Part shown: positions 17,650-24,855 of the stretch, one piece after another
Layout of the letters: each line of letters begins with the position of its first letter
How positions within the stretch are numbered: the stretch's first letter is position 1
Translations under genes and position numbers: made by a program
DNA from: JAVBUY01 sp031552735
GTDB lineage: Bacteria > Bacillota > Clostridia > Christensenellales > Aristaeellaceae
Direction of reading: 5' to 3'
DNA: 34,509 bases
NCBI GenBank assembly: GCA_031552735.1
Contig: JAVBMF010000076.1
Coordinates: 1 to 34,509, forward strand
The notes under the pieces: model-generated
Told to the model about the DNA's origin: nothing
Seen by the model: only the letters and a program-made list of their open reading frames with translations
The model's database searches: none

Positions 17650-18093
17650 ATGCAGAATACCAACAAAAGCAATGTGCTGCTGGTCGAGCTCATTATCGCC
17701 GTGCTCTTCTTCTCGCTGATCGCGGTGACGGTGACGCAGACCTTTGTGGGCGCGCACCACAAGAGCATGCTCAATTCGCGTTCCCAGCGCGCCTTGATTG
17801 TCGCGCAGGACTACGTGTCGGTGCTGTCTGGTGCCGATGATCCGGCGGCAACGCTGTCTGCCGAGGGATTTGCGCACATGGGCGAAGCGTTTGTGCTGGA
17901 AGGTGTGCACCAGGAATTTCGCGTAGAAGTGCGCATGCAGGCCGAGCAGAGCTCCGCAGCGGGCAAGCTGATATCGGCCAATGTGCAGGTTTTCCAAAGC
18001 GAGCCTGTGGGCAGCCAGCCGGAAGCCCCTGAGCAGCCGCTTGTGGAGCTGCCGGTTGCGCGCTATATCCCCGCAAAGGAGGCAGCGCGATGA
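17650..18093 (+). CDS. Prepilin-like protein with atypical processing site (module 1)
   Basis: A 147-residue protein beginning MQNTNKSNVLLVELIIAVLFFSL. The hydrophobic helix with Glu four residues after a possible cleavage point matches type IV prepilins (x|xxxxE), but the residue before the cut would be Asn, not Gly or Ala. The rest is a small polar domain with a Pro/Glu-rich tail. AAAGGAGG precedes the ATG at 17650. The module 2 paralogue has the same SNxLLxELII arrangement, so the Asn is not a sequencing accident. It is probably a minor (pseudo)pilin. Confidence 0.82.
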   Translation: MQNTNKSNVLLVELIIAVLFFSLIAVTVTQTFVGAHHKSMLNSRSQRALIVAQDYVSVLSGADDPAATLSAEGFAHMGEAFVLEGVHQEFRVEVRMQAEQSSAAGKLISANVQVFQSEPVGSQPEAPEQPLVELPVARYIPAKEAAR

Positions 18094-18617
18094 AGCAACA
18101 AGAGTATCGCATCGGCCCGGGCATGACCTCGCTGCTGATGATCTTCGTGGTGCTGTGCATGGTGGCGTTGGCCATCCTGACGCTGGCCAGTGTGCAGGTC
18201 GATAATTCACTGAACGCGCGCAGCTATCAGGCCAACGAGGCCTACTACAAGGCCGCCGCCGAAGTGCAGCAAACGCTGTTTGATATCGACCAGAGGCTGT
18301 TGGTGGCGCGCGAGGCGTCGGGCGGCGACACCGCGAATTATGCCGCGCAGGTTGTCGCGTTGGGTGCCAAGCCGGTGACCGATCCCGCCGCGCCGATGCT
18401 GCTGGGCGTCATTGTGCCGATTGACGACGACCGGCAGATTGAAGCCGAGATCAGCATTCCGCTCAGTGTGACCGGCCCGCGCTATCAGTTGATATCGCAC
18501 CGTGCGATTAACGTGTCGTCTTGGGACGCGGAGCAGAATATTGGCTTATACCAACCGGCATCCGACGAAGTAGAGCCGCTGAAACCGATCGACCCGAACG
18601 AAACAGCGGCGGACTAA
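18090..18617 (+). CDS. PilX-like membrane-anchored protein of the pilus-like module (module 1)
   Basis: A 175-residue protein overlapping the previous gene by 4 bases. It starts KQQEYRIGPGMTSLLMIFVVLCM, a helix lacking Glu5, followed by an amphipathic run (NARSYQANEAYYKAAAEVQQTLFDID) and a polar C-terminal half. Long N-terminal helix plus short globular part resembles PilX/GspK-type minor pilins. The paralogue in module 2 keeps YRIGPGxTSLLMIFV almost unchanged, so this N-terminus is under strong constraint. It is the last gene of the first module. Confidence 0.78.
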   Translation: MKQQEYRIGPGMTSLLMIFVVLCMVALAILTLASVQVDNSLNARSYQANEAYYKAAAEVQQTLFDIDQRLLVAREASGGDTANYAAQVVALGAKPVTDPAAPMLLGVIVPIDDDRQIEAEISIPLSVTGPRYQLISHRAINVSSWDAEQNIGLYQPASDEVEPLKPIDPNETAAD

Positions 18618-18625
18618 AGGCAAAC

Positions 18626-18655
18626 AAAAAGAGTGGGCGCGTGCCCACTCTTTTT
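18626..18655. terminator. Bidirectional terminator between module 1 and the PHP gene
   Basis: AAAAAGAGTGGGC-GCGT-GCCCACTCTTTTT is a perfect hairpin with A and T tracts on either side, ending module 1 and the convergent PHP gene. It overlaps the PHP stop codon by two bases. Confidence 0.92.
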
Positions 18656-19529
18656 ACTTGGATTCGGCGCGCTCGTACATCGCGGTCAGTGTCGGTGCGC
18701 CCACGGTGCGCGCGCCGATCGGGTGCGGCCGTTTGGCGTAGCTGCCGTGGAAATCCGAACCGCCGGTTTTGAGCAGTCCGTATTGCTCGGCTAGCTGTTC
18801 GCACGCGGCGGTCACCGCCGCGCTGTTGCGCGGGTGATAGCACTCGATGCCGTCGATTAGGCGTTCGGCACATAATGACTTGAGCAGCGCCATGCCATCA
18901 AATTCGCCCGGGTGCGCCAGCACCGCCAGACCGCGCGCCGCGCGCACAACCGCGATGGCGTCGCGCACATCCGGGTAGGGCACCGGCACAAACGCCGGAC
19001 TGCGCTTGCCGATCAGTTCCTCAAGCAGCGAGCCGCATACCGTGCGCGTGTAGCCCATGTCGGCCAGCGATTGCAGGATGTGCGCGTCATAGACTGACGC
19101 GCTGTCGCGCGCGGCATGCAGCACGTCCCGCGCGGTGATCGGATAGCGGTCACGCAGATGTTCGACCATGCGCAGCTTGGCTTCGCGGCGCTTTTCCAGC
19201 GTGGGCTGCAAAAAGTCGGTCAGCACTTCCGGGCGGCGCGGCAGATAGCACAGCAGATGCGCCGCGCGTCCAGTCGCCGCGTCTGTGCAGGTGCATTCCA
19301 CGCCGGGCAGAATGGTCAACCCCTTTCGCGCGCCCAACGCGGCAATTTCATCCGCGCCGCGCAGCGTGTCATGGTCGGTCAGCGCCAAATGTGTCAGGCC
19401 GCGCCGCAGGGCGAAATCCACAATACGTTCAGTGGTGACCGATCCGTCGGAATGCACGCTGTGACAATGCAAGTCGGCAATGGCATGGCCAAGCGACGCG
19501 GGAACCAAAGATACTGCTTGTGCTTCCAT
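18654..19529 (-). CDS. PHP-domain phosphoesterase, TrpH/RnaAM (YciV)-like
   Basis: Metal-dependent phosphoesterase of 291 residues. Motifs in order: IADLHCHSVHSDGS near residue 17 (motif I), ALTDHDTLRGADE (motif II), LPGVECTC, then LAVLAHPGEF, GIECYHP and the closing GGSDFHGS, all metal-ligand motifs of the PHP fold. Relatives include E. coli RnaAM/YciV, which hydrolyses nucleoside 3',5'-bisphosphates and trims RNA 5' ends. ATG at 19529 follows AAAGGAGC. It stands alone on the reverse strand between the two pilus-like modules; no functional link to them is visible. Substrate is not decidable from sequence. Confidence 0.93.
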   Translation of the reverse strand: MEAQAVSLVPASLGHAIADLHCHSVHSDGSVTTERIVDFALRRGLTHLALTDHDTLRGADEIAALGARKGLTILPGVECTCTDAATGRAAHLLCYLPRRPEVLTDFLQPTLEKRREAKLRMVEHLRDRYPITARDVLHAARDSASVYDAHILQSLADMGYTRTVCGSLLEELIGKRSPAFVPVPYPDVRDAIAVVRAARGLAVLAHPGEFDGMALLKSLCAERLIDGIECYHPRNSAAVTAACEQLAEQYGLLKTGGSDFHGSYAKRPHPIGARTVGAPTLTAMYERAESK

Positions 19530-19575
19530 GTTGCTCCTTTTTGCGGGGGAACGTCGGATCGAAAATTCTTATGAG

Positions 19576-19604
19576 ATCATACCATACCTTTCCGCGCTTG
19601 TAAA
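19576..19604 (-). promoter_or_regulatory. Promoter of the PHP gene
   Basis: Reverse strand TTTACA (19604-19599), 17-base spacer, TATGAT (19581-19576), with TATGG directly before the -10 box (extended -10). Confidence 0.65.
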
Positions 19605-19659
19605 CGCGGCGAAAAATTCTGCCGCGATGGAAAAAACAAGATTTAAGCTGGGAATTAAC

Positions 19660-19688
19660 TTGTGTGATCCCTTGACGCATGGTATACT
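19660..19688 (+). promoter_or_regulatory. Promoter of the transglutaminase/module 2 operon
   Basis: TTGTGT (19660-19665), 17-base spacer, TATACT (19683-19688) with ATGG before it (extended -10). A TTGACG at 19672 is too close to serve as -35. Confidence 0.6.
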
Positions 19689-19754
19689 ATGGACATTCAT
19701 TTGAATGGAAATATGTAGGAACGCCTGCACAAAAGAAAAAGCGCTGGAGGCTGC

Positions 19755-20597
19755 ATGCAGATGGCTTGTTCTGGTCGCACACTCAGGTGGATTGCGCTGC
19801 TTGCGTTGCTTTTTTGCGTAACGCTGTGCGGCGCCTCCATTGTGACGGCCGAGGATGCGGTGCTGCGCTTGCCTGAGCCGTCAGGCAACAAGGACATGAC
19901 CTACAGCAAGAATGGGTTTGAGGTGGATTACGGCAACAGTGCCGAAGGATATATACTGGTCAAGTGCAAACCCACCGAAAAGAAAATTAAAGTCCGCGTG
20001 AGCTTTGGCGAAACCACACTGACCTACGACCTAAACGGCAAGGGAGAATATGACGTGTTCCCATTGCAATTAGGCGACGGCAAGTATAAAATACAGTTCT
20101 TCCAGCAAGTAAAAGGCACCCAGTATTCGCCCGGTGCGAGCACATCCATTACCGTGGCGCTCAGCGACCCCAACATCTGCTTCCTGTATCCGAATCAATA
20201 CGCGAACTACAACGCGGATACACAGGCTGTGGCGCTGGGCAAAGAGATCTGCGCCGGATTGACCACCGATAAGGAGAAGGCCGAAGCGGTATTCAAGTAT
20301 CTGTCAACCAACCTTGCGTACCACTTCATCCGCGCCGTCTCTGTAGAAAAAGGCTATCTGCCCGATCTGGACAGCGTGCTGAAGGAAAAGATGGGCATTT
20401 GCTTTGACTATTCCGCGCTGATGGCCTGTATGCTGCGCACGCAGGGCGTGCCGACGCAAGTGGTCATCGGCTTTGCCGATCAAACCTACCACGCATGGAA
20501 CAAAGTGCTGATCAATGGCGAATGGGTGCGCATGGACGCCACCTTTGAAGCGACCAAGGCCAAAGTGAAGAGCTACACCGAAGAACGATTCTACTGA
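19755..20597 (+). CDS. Secreted transglutaminase-like (cysteine protease fold) protein
   Basis: A 280-residue exported protein; ATG at 19755 follows GGAGG. Signal peptide with hydrophobic core WIALLALLFCVTLCGASIV, probably cut near VTA-EDA. Residues about 45-135 are beta-rich (DYGNSAEGYILVKC ... KIQFFQQVKG). The transglutaminase core follows with the full triad: Cys216 in GICFDYSALMACML, His246 in TYHAWNKV and Asp261 in RMDATFEA. Members cross-link or cleave amide bonds, often acting on surface proteins. It heads the transcript of module 2: 55 bases without a terminator separate it from the GspF-like gene. An action on the exported fibre is plausible but unproven. Confidence 0.9.
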   Translation: MQMACSGRTLRWIALLALLFCVTLCGASIVTAEDAVLRLPEPSGNKDMTYSKNGFEVDYGNSAEGYILVKCKPTEKKIKVRVSFGETTLTYDLNGKGEYDVFPLQLGDGKYKIQFFQQVKGTQYSPGASTSITVALSDPNICFLYPNQYANYNADTQAVALGKEICAGLTTDKEKAEAVFKYLSTNLAYHFIRAVSVEKGYLPDLDSVLKEKMGICFDYSALMACMLRTQGVPTQVVIGFADQTYHAWNKVLINGEWVRMDATFEATKAKVKSYTEERFY

Positions 20598-20652
20598 TTC
20601 CGTTGTGTCACGCATAAGAAACCGCATGGATTGAGAACTGGGAGGCATTTGT

Positions 20653-21744
20653 ATGAGTCGGCAAACCAATCACCAAGAAAACATCGAGAACATCGCCACG
20701 GGCAATGGCCGCTACATTCCCGCAGAGGAAGTGAGCATGTTCTGCGAGCAGGTCGGACTGATCTTGAGTTCCGGCGTCGCGCTGTACGATGGCATAGAGG
20801 CGCTGTGCAACAACTATCAGCAGACCGCCTTTGCCGAGTCGTTTGCGCGCATCAATCGCGGCGTGCAGGAAACCGGATCGCTCTATGAGGCGCTCAAGCG
20901 CACGAAGGCGTTTCCACCCTACATGGTGGAGATGGTGCGCATCGGCGAGCAGACCGGTAAGCTCGATCAGGTGATGATGTCGCTGAGTGCCTATTACCTG
21001 CGCGAGAGCAAAACCCGTCGCGCCATCCTCAATGCAGTGATCTACCCGCTCGGCCTGCTGTGCATGATGGCGGTGGTCATCCTGGTGCTGGTGGTCAAGG
21101 TGCTGCCGATCTTTGCGCAGGTCTATCGCGGCCTGGGCAGCGAATTGTCGCGCGGCGCGGTCACCGTGATGGACGTGGGCATGAATATCGGCATCGGCGT
21201 GCTGATCGCCGTGGCGGCACTGATTGTGCTGCTGCTGATCATCGTGCTGTTGCTGCGCACCAAGCTGCGCCAGCAGGTAATCCAGTTCGTGTGCGTGATT
21301 TTCCCGCCGCTAAAGCGCATCTACCGCTGCATGGCCGCGTCGCGCTTTGCCGCTAACATGTCGATGATGCTGTCCTCGGGCTATCCGCTGGAGCAGTCGC
21401 TGCCGCTCATCGAGGCGGTGTTTGACGACCCGGGCGCCAAACGCAAGATCGGCGTATGCATTGACCAGATGGGCGAAGGCAAAACCTTCCCCGAGGCTAT
21501 CGCCAAGGCTGATCTCTTTGACAAACTGCACAACAAGATGATCCAGATCGGCTTCCTGTCCGGTCAGACCGACGCGGTCATGCATACGCTGGCCGGCCTG
21601 TACGACGAAGAGATGGACAGCAGTATCTCTCGCTTGGTCGCGCTGATCGAGCCGGTGATGGTGGCGCTGCTTACCGTGGTGATCGGTGGCATCCTGCTGT
21701 CGGTCATGCTGCCGCTGGTTAGTATCATGGCGGTCATTCTGTAG
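20653..21744 (+). CDS. Type II secretion/type IV pilus platform protein, GspF/PilC-like (module 2)
   Basis: Paralogue of the module 1 platform protein, 363 residues, ATG at 20653 after GGGAGG. Both T2SSF halves are present: VSMFCEQVGLILSSGVAL with MVRIGEQTGKLDQVM, and ASRFAANMSMMLSSGYPLEQSL with MIQIGFLSGQTDAVM. The 17-residue string MMAVVILVLVVKVLPIF is identical in the two copies, while the N-terminal leader and mid-region helices have diverged. The divergence indicates an old duplication with separate use rather than a recent repeat. Confidence 0.94.
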   Translation: MSRQTNHQENIENIATGNGRYIPAEEVSMFCEQVGLILSSGVALYDGIEALCNNYQQTAFAESFARINRGVQETGSLYEALKRTKAFPPYMVEMVRIGEQTGKLDQVMMSLSAYYLRESKTRRAILNAVIYPLGLLCMMAVVILVLVVKVLPIFAQVYRGLGSELSRGAVTVMDVGMNIGIGVLIAVAALIVLLLIIVLLLRTKLRQQVIQFVCVIFPPLKRIYRCMAASRFAANMSMMLSSGYPLEQSLPLIEAVFDDPGAKRKIGVCIDQMGEGKTFPEAIAKADLFDKLHNKMIQIGFLSGQTDAVMHTLAGLYDEEMDSSISRLVALIEPVMVALLTVVIGGILLSVMLPLVSIMAVIL

Positions 21745-21761
21745 GCTGGGAGGACAGCGCA

Positions 21762-22091
21762 GTGCATCTGTACAAAACCGGGCGAGGGGCTCGCTATCGC
21801 TCGCTGATCCTTTCTGTAGCCGCATTTGCCGCTATTGTGTTGGTCGCCGTGTTAGCGCTGAACCAGACCGAGCAGAAATCCACCGCCGAAGAGACGCAAG
21901 CACTCAAGGATGCGCTTCGTCGCGCGTCCTCCGCGTGCTATGCGGTCGAGGGGCAATACCCTCCTTCGCTGAAGTATTTGCAGGATCAATATGGCATCGT
22001 GATCGACACGCAGCGTTTCCACGTGACGTATGAGGTGTTTGCGCAGAATATCATGCCGGACATCGCTGTGCGCCAGGTGGGAGGGGAGTAG
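21762..22091 (+). CDS. Short bitopic membrane protein of the pilus-like module (module 2)
   Basis: A 109-residue paralogue of the 110-residue protein in module 1, started by GTG at 21762 after GGGAGGA. It has a basic start (HLYKTGRGARYR), one helix (SLILSVAAFAAIVLVAVLAL) and the conserved CYAVEGQYPPSLKYL, YGIVID and QNIMPDI segments. No prepilin-type Glu5 site. Conservation lies in the extracytoplasmic part rather than the helix, which suggests a specific contact in the assembled structure. Confidence 0.8.
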   Translation: MHLYKTGRGARYRSLILSVAAFAAIVLVAVLALNQTEQKSTAEETQALKDALRRASSACYAVEGQYPPSLKYLQDQYGIVIDTQRFHVTYEVFAQNIMPDIAVRQVGGE

Positions 22092-22095
22092 CGGC

Positions 22096-22617
22096 ATGGA
22101 GCAAACTAGGGTCCATTATGTTCGATCCGGCAGCAGCAAGATGCATGGTCTGTTTGTGTTCTTGCTGATCGCCATGTTTGCAGTGTTTTCGCTGATGCTG
22201 GTGCTTATCGGCATGCGCGCCTATCGCGGCACGGTGGACATCTCCACCAGCAACGCGCAGGTGCGCACCGGGCTAAGCTATATTTGCAACCGCGTGCGCG
22301 CGGCGGAAGGCACCGTATGGGTGCGTGACGAGCAGGGCGTGCCGGTGCTGGTGCTTGGACAGGACATTGAAGGAGAGCTGTACGAAACCCGCATTTTCTT
22401 CTTGCCCGGCGAGGATGGCGCCAAGGGCACGCTGCGCGAGCAGTTCGTGTCCGCCGAGGAACCGTTTGACACCGACAGCAGTGAGATGATCACCGATGCT
22501 CGCAACGTGGAAATCGCACAACAGGACGGATTGGTGCGTGTGGTCGTGACCACTGACAATGGCCGGATCGCGACCGCGTTCGCGCGCCCGCGCCCGGCGT
22601 CGCCGATTGCGCCTTGA
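22096..22617 (+). CDS. DUF4860-like membrane-anchored protein of the pilus-like module (module 2)
   Basis: A 173-residue paralogue of the module 1 DUF4860-like protein. ATG at 22096 is chosen over the upstream in-frame start at 22030, which lies inside the preceding gene, because GAGGGGAG (22081-22088) fits. Helix HGLFVFLLIAMFAVFSLMLVLIG, then NAQVRTGLSYICNRVRAAE and YETRIFFL, each aligning with the module 1 copy. The C-terminal tail is Arg/Pro-rich (FARPRPASPIAP). Function unknown. Confidence 0.8.
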   Translation: MEQTRVHYVRSGSSKMHGLFVFLLIAMFAVFSLMLVLIGMRAYRGTVDISTSNAQVRTGLSYICNRVRAAEGTVWVRDEQGVPVLVLGQDIEGELYETRIFFLPGEDGAKGTLREQFVSAEEPFDTDSSEMITDARNVEIAQQDGLVRVVVTTDNGRIATAFARPRPASPIAP

Positions 22618-22651
22618 TGGCGCAAAAGGAAGCAATAAAGGAGGCGAAAGC

Positions 22652-23098
22652 ATGCAGGATTCGGCGCAAAACGCGAGCAGCACCAGCAATGCGCTGCTAA
22701 CGGAGCTGATTATCGTCATCCTGTTTTTTGCCTTGACCGCTGTCACCGCCTTGCAGCTGTTTGTGGCGGCCAACCAGAAGAGCCAGACCAACCAGAGCGC
22801 GCAGGAAGCCATGCTGTGCGTTACCAACTGGGCCGAGCAGTTGACCGGGCAGACCGATCCCGCCGCGCTGCTGATAGCATCGGGATTTGCGCAGGACGCG
22901 AACGGCGTGTACACATTGCGGCAGGACGCGTACCTGATCCAAGTGACGGTGCGCACCGAGCAAAAGCCGGCCGGGATGCTGATGTGTTCGGATATTGTGG
23001 CGCAGCGCAGTGTGCAGGACGCCGAACGGCCTGATCTGGGACTGAAGGTGCCGATGACGGTGGCGACCTATGTCGCGAACCCGGAGGTAGCGCAATGA
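22652..23098 (+). CDS. Prepilin-like protein with atypical processing site (module 2)
   Basis: A 148-residue paralogue of the module 1 prepilin-like protein. The ATG at 22652 follows AAAGGAGG (22637-22644); a longer frame upstream is spurious overlap with the previous gene. The N-terminus SSTSNALLTELIIVILFFAL keeps Glu at the +5-like position and Asn at -1, as in module 1. The domain after the helix has NQSAQEAMLCVTNWAEQL, comparable to SRSQRALIVAQDYVSVL in the other copy. Ends in an ATGA overlap with the next gene. Confidence 0.82.
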   Translation: MQDSAQNASSTSNALLTELIIVILFFALTAVTALQLFVAANQKSQTNQSAQEAMLCVTNWAEQLTGQTDPAALLIASGFAQDANGVYTLRQDAYLIQVTVRTEQKPAGMLMCSDIVAQRSVQDAERPDLGLKVPMTVATYVANPEVAQ

Positions 23099-23622
23099 AC
23101 ACGAACCAGGGATACCGCATCGGCCCCGGCGCCACGTCGCTGCTGATGATCTTTGTGGCGCTGTGCATGACCACCGTCAGCGTGCTGACGCTGATTAACG
23201 CGATGCACGACACACGCCTGACCGATCGCAGCCAGACGAAGATCAAGGCGTTTTATGCGGCGGATGTGCGAGTGCAGCAGGAGCTAGCCGACCTGGACGC
23301 GAAGTTGGCGGAAGCGCGCGCAGCGGTGAAACTGGCCGCCCGCGCGGAAACATCCGCGCCCGAGGGCGAGCCTGCCGCGCAAAGTGCCGATGCCTATGCG
23401 GTCAAGGTGCGCGCGATCGCCTCGGAGTTGGCGGCGGAACCGCCTATAGAGGAAGCGAATGACCTAACCATGGTCTTTGCGGTGCCGTTGGACGAGATGC
23501 AGCAGATCGCCGTTAAGGTACGGATTTCGCTGACACCGACCGGCGCGCGATATACCGTCGTATCACAAGCGACGCAAAGCATCGGCGAATGGGTGCCTGA
23601 TGAAGTGATCACCGTTTTTTAA
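23095..23622 (+). CDS. PilX-like membrane-anchored protein of the pilus-like module (module 2)
   Basis: A 175-residue paralogue of the last module 1 protein, of exactly the same length. It begins NQGYRIGPGATSLLMIFVAL, then a helix and an Ala/Glu-rich amphipathic, probably coiled stretch (VQQELADLDAKLAEARAAV). An insert rich in Ala, Glu and Pro (about residues 82-100) is the main difference from the module 1 copy. The C-terminal strand pattern IAVKVRISLTPTGARYTVVS matches IEAEISIPLSVTGPRYQLIS in module 1. Confidence 0.78.
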   Translation: MNTNQGYRIGPGATSLLMIFVALCMTTVSVLTLINAMHDTRLTDRSQTKIKAFYAADVRVQQELADLDAKLAEARAAVKLAARAETSAPEGEPAAQSADAYAVKVRAIASELAAEPPIEEANDLTMVFAVPLDEMQQIAVKVRISLTPTGARYTVVSQATQSIGEWVPDEVITVF

Positions 23623-23643
23623 CGTCACAAGGGGAGGACTTAT

Positions 23644-24705
23644 ATGGAACTGCAACAAATTTTGGCTGCGACGCTGGAAAAGGGCGGATCGGATATTTAT
23701 CTGGTGCCCGGCTCGCATGTGACCGCGAAGGTCAACGGCATGCTCGTATCCATGGGGGATCAGATGCTGGTGCCCGCCGATTGCGAGAAGATCATCACCG
23801 CGATCTATGAGCACAGCGATAACCGCAGCATGGACACCCTGTGGACGCACGGAGACGACGACTTTTCGTTCTCGATGCGGCCGCTGGGACGATTCCGCTG
23901 CAACGCGTACAAGCAGCGCGGTTCGCTGGCGGCAGTGCTGCGCGTCGTGCCCTTTGGTCTGCCTGATCCGAAGAAGCTGAGCATTCCGGACACGGTGCTG
24001 GATCTGTACAGCATGAAGCGTGGCATGATCCTGGTGACCGGACCGGGCGGCAGCGGCAAGACCACGACGCTGGCCTGCATGATCGACCGCATCAACCGCG
24101 AAACCGACGGGCACATCATTACGCTGGAGGACCCGATCGAGTATCTGCATCCGCACCAGAAGTGCATCGTCAGCCAGCGCGAAATCAACAACGATACCGA
24201 AACCTTCGCCAAGGCGCTGCGCGCCGCGCTGCGTCAGGTGCCGGATGTGATCCTGCTGGGCGAAATGCGCGATTATGAGACCATCCAGACCGCGCTAACC
24301 GCCGCAGAAACCGGCCATTTGCTGCTCTCGACGCTGCACACTGTCGGCGCTGCCAAGACCATCGACCGTATTGTCGATGTGTTCCCGGCCAATCAGCAGC
24401 AGCAGGTGCGCATCCAGTTGTCGATGGTACTCATGGCGGTGGTCAGCCAGCAGCTTATTCCCACGCTGGATGGTGGGCTGGCACCCGCATTTGAGATCAT
24501 GATTGTCAATAGCGCTATCCAGAACATCATGCGCGAGGGCAAGGTGCATCAATTGGACAACGCGATCTATGCCGGTGCGGCGCAGGGCATGCGCACGATG
24601 GACGGCGAGCTGCTGCGGCTCTACAAAGAGAAGCGCATCAGCAAGGAGAACGCGCTGCTCTACGCCAATAACCCGGATACGCTGGAGCGCAAGCTGATGC
24701 TGTAA
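23644..24705 (+). CDS. pilT: Type IV pilus retraction-type ATPase, PilT-like
   Basis: Secretion ATPase of 353 residues, PilT length, lacking the long N-terminal domain of PilB/GspE. ATG at 23644 follows GGGGAGGA. The N-terminal domain has KGGSDIYLVPGSHVTAKVNG. Walker A GPGGSGKTTT starts at residue 133; the Asp box is ITLEDPIEYLH, Walker B VILLGEMRD and the His box LLSTLHT. The C-terminal SAIQNIMREGKVHQL matches the AIRNLIREGK motif that marks PilT. It ends the transglutaminase/module 2 transcript. In PilT systems it drives subunit disassembly and retraction; here it may serve both modules, since no other motor gene is in the window. Confidence 0.94.
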   Translation: MELQQILAATLEKGGSDIYLVPGSHVTAKVNGMLVSMGDQMLVPADCEKIITAIYEHSDNRSMDTLWTHGDDDFSFSMRPLGRFRCNAYKQRGSLAAVLRVVPFGLPDPKKLSIPDTVLDLYSMKRGMILVTGPGGSGKTTTLACMIDRINRETDGHIITLEDPIEYLHPHQKCIVSQREINNDTETFAKALRAALRQVPDVILLGEMRDYETIQTALTAAETGHLLLSTLHTVGAAKTIDRIVDVFPANQQQQVRIQLSMVLMAVVSQQLIPTLDGGLAPAFEIMIVNSAIQNIMREGKVHQLDNAIYAGAAQGMRTMDGELLRLYKEKRISKENALLYANNPDTLERKLML

Positions 24706-24719
24706 AGCGTTTTTGCATG

Positions 24720-24747
24720 AAACCCCGCTGTGATGGCGGGGTTTTTG
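24720..24747 (+). terminator. Terminator after pilT
   Basis: AACCCCGC-tgtgatg-GCGGGGTT followed by TTT, 15 bases after the pilT stop codon. Confidence 0.88.
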
Positions 24748-24788
24748 CATTGGGTTATGCATTTTATCCATAAAACGCGCGGCACTGC

Positions 24789-24817
24789 TTTACAAAATGC
24801 ATGAGATTATGTACAAT
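24789..24817 (+). promoter_or_regulatory. Promoter of the Fe(III)/polyamine-type ABC operon
   Basis: TTTACA (24789-24794), 17-base spacer, TACAAT (24812-24817), about 39 bases before the ATG. No obvious Fur-box palindrome overlaps it. Confidence 0.65.
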
Positions 24818-24855
24818 GATGGCAAACCCAAATCATCAACAGGAGGGATACTTTG

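Noticed and set aside
15677..24705. Repeat or recent segmental duplication at DNA level
   Set aside because: The two pilus-like modules match at protein level but the DNA has diverged beyond short stretches, so no direct repeat is annotated.
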